A stretch of DNA of 64,000 nucleotides from CAMDHY01 sp046156265 (GTDB taxonomy: Bacteria > Pseudomonadota > Alphaproteobacteria > Rhizobiales > Segnochrobactraceae). The notes below the pieces were generated by a model that worked only from the letters and a program-made list of their open reading frames with translations, had not been told where the DNA came from and ran no database searches. This document shows positions 60,501 through 64,000 of this stretch, piece after piece. The position numbers and the translations under genes were made by a program. Positions within the stretch are counted from its first letter, which is position 1. Each line of letters opens with the position of its first letter. The stretch lies in contig NZ_JAWDIR010000011.1 of NCBI RefSeq assembly GCF_046156265.1, forward strand, positions 186,001 to 250,000. Reading direction: 5' to 3'.

Positions 60501-62403
60501 GCCGTTCACGGTGGCGGGCGTCGGCGACATGTCGGGAGATGTCTTCGGCAACGGCATGCTGCTGTCGCCGGCGATCAAGCTTGTCGCCGCCTTCGACCAC
60601 CGCGACATCTTCCTCGACCCCGAGCCGGATGCCGCAAAGGGCCTCGAAGAGCGGGCGCGGCTGTTCGCGCTCGCCCGCTCGAGCTGGCAGGACTACGACA
60701 AGGCGCTGATCTCCGAGGGTGGCGGGGTATTCTCGCGCCAGGCGAAGTCGATCCCGCTGTCGCCGCAGGTGCGCCAGCTTCTCCGCCTCGACAAGCCGCA
60801 CGCGACGCCGGCGGAGGTGATCTCGGCGATCCTGCGGGCACCGGTGGACCTCCTGTGGTTCGGCGGCATCGGCACCTATGTGCGGGCGCAGACGGAGAGC
60901 GATGCCGACGTCGGCGACCGCGCCAACGACGCGGTCCGCATCGCCGCGGCCGACCTGAAGGTGAGGGTGATCGGCGAGGGCGCTAACCTCGGCATGACGC
61001 AGCGCGCCCGCATCGAGGCGGCGCGCGGTGGCGTGCGGCTCAACACCGACGCCATCGACAACTCCGCCGGCGTCAACACCTCCGACGTCGAGGTGAACAT
61101 CAAGATCGCGCTGTCACAGCCGGTGCGCGACGGCCGCCTCGACGAGCCCGGGCGGCTCGCGCTGCTGGCCGAGATGACCGACGACGTCGCGGCCCTGGTG
61201 CTGCGCAACAACTACAACCAGACGCTGGCGCTCTCGCTCGCCGAGAAGCGCTCCGCCGACGATCTCGGCTTCTCCCACCGCCTGGTGCGCTCGCTCGAGG
61301 CGCGCGGCCTGCTCGACCGCGCGGTCGAGCTGCTGCCGGACGATGCCGCCTTCGCCGAGCTCGGCCGCGCCCGCGCCGGCCTGACCCGGCCGGAGCTCGC
61401 GGTGCTGCTCGCCTACGCGAAGATCACGCTGTTCGACGATCTCGTGGCCTCCGGCGTGCCGGACGATCCCTATCTCGGCGCCGAGCTGTTCGACTATTTC
61501 CCGACCGCGATGCGCGAGCGTTTCGCCGACGCCATCGCCGGCCACCGGCTGCGCCGCGAGATCATCGCCACGATGATGGCGAACGCGCTGGTCAACCGCG
61601 GCGGCCCGGCCTTCGTGCTGCGGCTCGCCGACGACACCGGCGCCGAGGTCGGCACCATCGCCGCCGCCTTCGCGACGACCTTCGACAGCTACCGCATGGG
61701 CGAGCTGAACGGCGACCTCGACGGGCTCGACAACCGCATTCCCGGTGCGCTGCAGCTCGACCTTTATTCCCTGGTGCAGGACGTGCTGTCGTCGCGCACG
61801 GCCTGGTTCCTGCGCAACGTCGCGCTCGACCGCGGGCTCGAGGAGACGATCGGCCGCTTCCGCACCGGCATCGACACGGTCGCCTCCGCGCTCGAGACGG
61901 TGCTGCCGGCCGCTTTCCAGCAGCGTCGCTCGCAGCGGGCGATGGAACTCGTACAGCGCGGCGTGCCGGCCGACCTCGCCCAACGCCTCGCGAGCCTCGC
62001 GGCACTGGCGCTCGCCCCGGACGCGGTGCTGGTCGCCGAGCGCAGCGGCGTCGCCATCACCGATGCGGCGTCGTCGCTCTATGCTCTGGCCGAGCGGCTG
62101 CGCGTCGACGAGATCGCCTACGGCGCGCGGGCGCTGCCGGTCAGCGACCACTTCGAGCGTCTCGCCATCGACCAAGCGGTCGACCGGGTGACGCTCGCCG
62201 TGCGCGAGCTCGCTGGCGCCGCCTGTCGGCTCGGCTGCGGCGCGGCGTCGGTGGAGGCGTGGTTCGCCGCCAACCCGCAGGCGGCGCGCATCGAGCGGGC
62301 GGTGGCCGAGATCAGCGCCGGCGGCCTCAGCGTCGCCAAGCTCGCGGTAGCGGCGAGCCTGCTCTCCGAGCTTGCGGCGAGCGGGGACCGCGCGGCCGCG
62401 TGA
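57571..62403 (+). CDS. gdhB: NAD-dependent glutamate dehydrogenase (large, 180-kDa type)
   Basis: A 1,610-residue enzyme converting glutamate to 2-oxoglutarate and ammonia. The N-terminal 700 residues hold the regulatory ACT-like regions typical of this class; the catalytic part begins near residue 800 with RFGKVARGGLRWSDRPQDFR and continues VKNAVIVPVGAKGGFVPKLL, with the catalytic lysines. NVIGEG-type NAD binding is seen in LKVRVIGEGANLGMTQ. The ATG at 57571 has GGGAGAG 5 bases upstream; a GTG two codons earlier is alternative. It overlaps the next gene as GTGA. Confidence 0.96.
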   Translation: MLERYESEKADRLAVVRQRLEARRPDGPERARFAEAMFGHTAAEDLVAYLPDDLIWLVDDAWAAFAGREPGKHRLRFVDPPFEPNGRAVTVVEILNDDMPFLLDSVMGELGDAGLVVRLVSHPILALKRSADGRLESFQGLADARSGERESLITIHVDRIPAADDRVQIARRLDATLWDDRHAVADWQAMRARARAVAAEWRAARLTISPETLAEAEAFVEWLADDNFTFLGVREYEYRGDTADGILERTDEPGLGILRDPDVRVLRRGGELITTTQEIREFLLRPDPIIITKANLRSRVHRRTHMDYVGIKRFAPDGSLAGEVRIVGLFTHDAYTRSVMSIPLVRRKAEMVLAGGGFAPASHSGKALTNVLESYPRDEMFQLEVETLAAHAFAILELGERPRIRVLARRDEFDRFVSVLVYVPRERYSTTVDHRIGELLADRYGGRVSSSAIAFPEGQLARLHVIVGLRAGPRPDPDREEIEAEIGEIVRTWSDDLRRAFAAMPDRQHARHLLDRYGEAFSIGYRDTYAADDAVDDVMVLERLTGERRTAINFNRREGDPASRVSLKLFNREAPIPLSDRVPVVEAMGFRVVNERTFRIRPGDERGRVYLHDMTLERADGGAVDLERLDAPLEAMFMAVWFGHAESDGYNGLILSAGLGWRDIAMLRALSRYLRQARIPYSQDYLWGALGRYPAVAAAIVEFFHVRFGVDRPDEGRAEAEAAVRGRIETALEAVASLDDDRILRRFLNVVTACVRTNFFADGEDGRPPETLAFKLDSSAVEELPAPRPYREIWVYSPRVEGIHLRFGKVARGGLRWSDRPQDFRTEVLGLVKAQQVKNAVIVPVGAKGGFVPKLLPPPSAGREAWLAEGTGAYKIFISTLLSITDNLEGDAVVPPGRVVRHDGDDPYLVVAADKGTATFSDTANAIALERGFWLGDAFASGGSAGYDHKKMGITARGAWEAVKRHFREIDVDIQTTPFTVAGVGDMSGDVFGNGMLLSPAIKLVAAFDHRDIFLDPEPDAAKGLEERARLFALARSSWQDYDKALISEGGGVFSRQAKSIPLSPQVRQLLRLDKPHATPAEVISAILRAPVDLLWFGGIGTYVRAQTESDADVGDRANDAVRIAAADLKVRVIGEGANLGMTQRARIEAARGGVRLNTDAIDNSAGVNTSDVEVNIKIALSQPVRDGRLDEPGRLALLAEMTDDVAALVLRNNYNQTLALSLAEKRSADDLGFSHRLVRSLEARGLLDRAVELLPDDAAFAELGRARAGLTRPELAVLLAYAKITLFDDLVASGVPDDPYLGAELFDYFPTAMRERFADAIAGHRLRREIIATMMANALVNRGGPAFVLRLADDTGAEVGTIAAAFATTFDSYRMGELNGDLDGLDNRIPGALQLDLYSLVQDVLSSRTAWFLRNVALDRGLEETIGRFRTGIDTVASALETVLPAAFQQRRSQRAMELVQRGVPADLAQRLASLAALALAPDAVLVAERSGVAITDAASSLYALAERLRVDEIAYGARALPVSDHFERLAIDQAVDRVTLAVRELAGAACRLGCGAASVEAWFAANPQAARIERAVAEISAGGLSVAKLAVAASLLSELAASGDRAAA

Positions 62404-63281
62404 GCCGCCCGGTCTTCCGCTTCGCGCCGAGCCCGAACGGTCGGCTGCACCTCGGCCACGCGCTGTCGGCCATCGTCAACTTCGAGCGGGCGCAGGCGGC
62501 CGGCGGGCGCTTCCTGCTGCGGTTCGAGGACATCGACACCGAGCGCTGCCGGCCGGAATACGAGGCGGCGATCCGCGAGGATCTCGCCTGGCTCGGCATC
62601 GCCTTCGAGGAGCCGGTGCGGCGGCAGTCGGAGCACTTCGACGCCTACCGTGCGGCCCTCGCCGACCTCGACGCGCGCGGCCTTGTGGTGCGTTCGTTCG
62701 CCACCCGCCGCGAGATCGCCACGGCCGCCGCGGCGGCTGCGGCTGCGGGTGCGCCGTGGCCTCTCGATCCGGACGGCGTGCCGCTGTTCCCGGGCGACAC
62801 GGCGCTACTGCCGGCAGACGAGATTGCCCGACGGGCGGCGGCGGGCGAGCCGGCGGCGACGCGGCTCGACATGGCGACGGCCATCGACGCTGCTGGCATG
62901 CCGCTGACGTGGATGGAGACCGGGGAGGGGCCGGCGGGCGAGACGGGCACCGTTCTCGCCCGGCCGGAGACGTTCGGCGACGTCGTGCTCGCGCGCAAGG
63001 AGACGCCGACGAGCTATCACCTGTCGGTCGTCGTCGACGACGCGCTGCAGGGCGTCACCCATGTGGTGCGGGGCGCGGACCTGTTCGCGGCGACCGCCGT
63101 GCACCGGCTGCTGCAGACGCTGCTCGGTCTGCCGGAGCCGGTCTACCATCACCATCGGCTTGTGCTCGGGCCCGACGGGCACAAGCTCGCGAAGTCGAAC
63201 CGCGACACCAGCCTCGCGGAGTTGCGCGCCGGCGGCGCCACGCCGGCGAATATCCGCCGGATGGTCGGCCTGCCGGCCTGA
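62400..63281 (+). CDS. gluQ: Glutamyl-Q tRNA(Asp) synthetase
   Basis: A 293-residue paralogue of glutamyl-tRNA synthetase lacking the anticodon-binding half, the hallmark of GluQ, which attaches glutamate to queuosine of tRNA-Asp. The HIGH-like motif is RFAPSPNGRLHLGHAL and the KMSKS-like loop is HKLAKSNRD. The zinc-binding cysteines of the E. coli enzyme are absent; the equivalent stretch reads RSFATRREIATAAA. The GTG start overlaps the gdhB stop as GTGA. A truncated GltX is less likely given length and gene order. Confidence 0.9.
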   Translation: MSRPVFRFAPSPNGRLHLGHALSAIVNFERAQAAGGRFLLRFEDIDTERCRPEYEAAIREDLAWLGIAFEEPVRRQSEHFDAYRAALADLDARGLVVRSFATRREIATAAAAAAAAGAPWPLDPDGVPLFPGDTALLPADEIARRAAAGEPAATRLDMATAIDAAGMPLTWMETGEGPAGETGTVLARPETFGDVVLARKETPTSYHLSVVVDDALQGVTHVVRGADLFAATAVHRLLQTLLGLPEPVYHHHRLVLGPDGHKLAKSNRDTSLAELRAGGATPANIRRMVGLPA

Positions 63282-64000
63282 TCAGCCGGTACCGACGACC
63301 CACATCCAGAATGTCGTCGTCACTACCGCGACGAGCGAGCCGATCGTCATGGTGTTCGAGGCGATGCCGTGGCCGGCGCCGTGGCGGGTTGCGAAGAGAT
63401 AGGGGTTCACGCCCGTCGGCGACGCCGCGCAGACGGTGGCGACCGCGATCCACAAGGGCGGCATGCCGGAGACGCGGGTGGCGAGGAAGAACACCACCGT
63501 CGGCAGCACCGCCACCTTCACCGCCGTCAGCATCAGCCCGGCGGTGAAGTTCTCCCGGATGCCGTAGCGCTTCAGCCCGAGGCCGAGGGTGAACAGCGCG
63601 CACGGCACGCCGGTGTTGGCGATCTGGTCGATGACGGTGCCTGGGATCCCCGTCAGCGGCAGGCCGGTGAACTTGATGGCCAGCCCGCCGTAGATGCCGA
63701 TGATCAACGGGTTCTTCAGCATGTGCTTGAGGGTGGAGAGGATCAGGCGCCGCCAGTCGGTGGCGCCGCCGCGCTCGGCTGCCTCGATGCCCTCGAAGCG
63801 GGCCGCCGTGACGATCGCCATCACCGGCAGGTGCACGGCGATGATGAGGAGGAGCGGCACCGCCCCCTCGTCGCCATAGACGGTGAAGGTGATCGGGATG
63901 CCGAGCAGCACGAGGTTGGAGAACGAGGCCGACAGGCCGCCGATGACGCCCGAGCGCGCGTCGCGGCCGAACAGCTTGCGGACGATGAACTCGCCGGCGA
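63282..64000 (-). CDS. AEC family transporter (C-terminal part, gene runs off the edge)
   Basis: The last 239 residues of an auxin efflux carrier-type membrane protein. The stop is at 63282 and the frame is open to the right edge. Hydrophobic segments such as AVPLLLIIAVHLPVMAIVTA, MLKNPLIIGIYGGLAIKF and GSLVAVVTTTFWMWVVGTG give at least six helices, and the CAASPTGVNPYLFATRHG motif near the C-terminus is typical. Members export organic acids or related anions; the substrate is unknown. Confidence 0.88.
   Translation of the reverse strand, partial: AGEFIVRKLFGRDARSGVIGGLSASFSNLVLLGIPITFTVYGDEGAVPLLLIIAVHLPVMAIVTAARFEGIEAAERGGATDWRRLILSTLKHMLKNPLIIGIYGGLAIKFTGLPLTGIPGTVIDQIANTGVPCALFTLGLGLKRYGIRENFTAGLMLTAVKVAVLPTVVFFLATRVSGMPPLWIAVATVCAASPTGVNPYLFATRHGAGHGIASNTMTIGSLVAVVTTTFWMWVVGTG

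Noticed and set aside
57409..60801. A 1,130-codon open frame opposite glutamate dehydrogenase
   Set aside because: Same effect of GC bias; no domain pattern, and the sense strand is a well-conserved enzyme.

Overview
The window is high-GC DNA densely packed with genes, probably from an alphaproteobacterium of the order Hyphomicrobiales. The evidence is gene content: an ActS/ActR redox two-component pair, a 1,600-residue NAD-glutamate dehydrogenase, a DUF2852 protein, an intracellular PHA depolymerase, a PstC/PstA pair with extended non-core regions, and RHH_4 and CsbD proteins. There are no rRNA or tRNA genes, CRISPR arrays, phage genes or transposases that I can support.

Layout. Positions 1-10,116 (minus strand) hold a sugar/polyol catabolic cluster: LacI-type regulator, xylose isomerase, TIM-barrel isomerase, Gfo/Idh/MocA dehydrogenase, then an ABC importer (binding protein, two permeases, a DUF2160 membrane peptide, two ATPases; the last runs off the left edge). 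A promoter/operator-like palindrome precedes the binding protein. Positions 10,347-23,111 (plus) are a complete glycogen operon, glgP-glgB-glgC-glgA, then one ORF fusing a GlgX debranching enzyme to a MalQ 4-alpha-glucanotransferase, and a translationally coupled BetI-like TetR regulator. Positions 23,190-26,057 hold csbD, a PAS-GGDEF cyclase, arfB and a small RTX-repeat protein. Positions 26,238-34,952 (minus) hold a response regulator/histidine kinase pair, a Rieske oxygenase with a PYROXD2-like flavoprotein, a GMC dehydrogenase with its Tat-exported small subunit, a glyoxalase and an RHH protein.

Positions 35,219-43,155 are mainly housekeeping: typA, an SDR, a GNAT, ppa, a zincin-like peptidase, dsbB and a YqaA protein. 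They are followed by a secreted Tudor-like protein and a lower-GC DUF1851 (Tdi1 immunity-like) gene, which is bounded by a duplicated 78-bp tail of the Tudor-like gene. actR/actS (42,580-44,589) are divergent from a PHA depolymerase that carries a histone-H1-like tail and a terminal helix-hairpin-helix domain. Positions 47,433-55,686 are the full phosphate regulon phoR-pstS-pstC-pstA-pstB-phoU-phoB, with a three-repeat Pho box inside the 3' end of phoR. The right end carries a lone LivH-type permease, NAD-glutamate dehydrogenase, gluQ and a partial AEC transporter.

The main theme is carbon storage and starvation: glycogen synthesis and breakdown, PHA mobilisation, phosphate sensing and redox control. 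The most unusual items are the PhaZ-H1-HhH fusion, the GlgX-MalQ fusion, the DUF1851 island with duplicated flanks, and the coiled-coil insertion in PstA. All calls come from reading the sequence; no database search was run.
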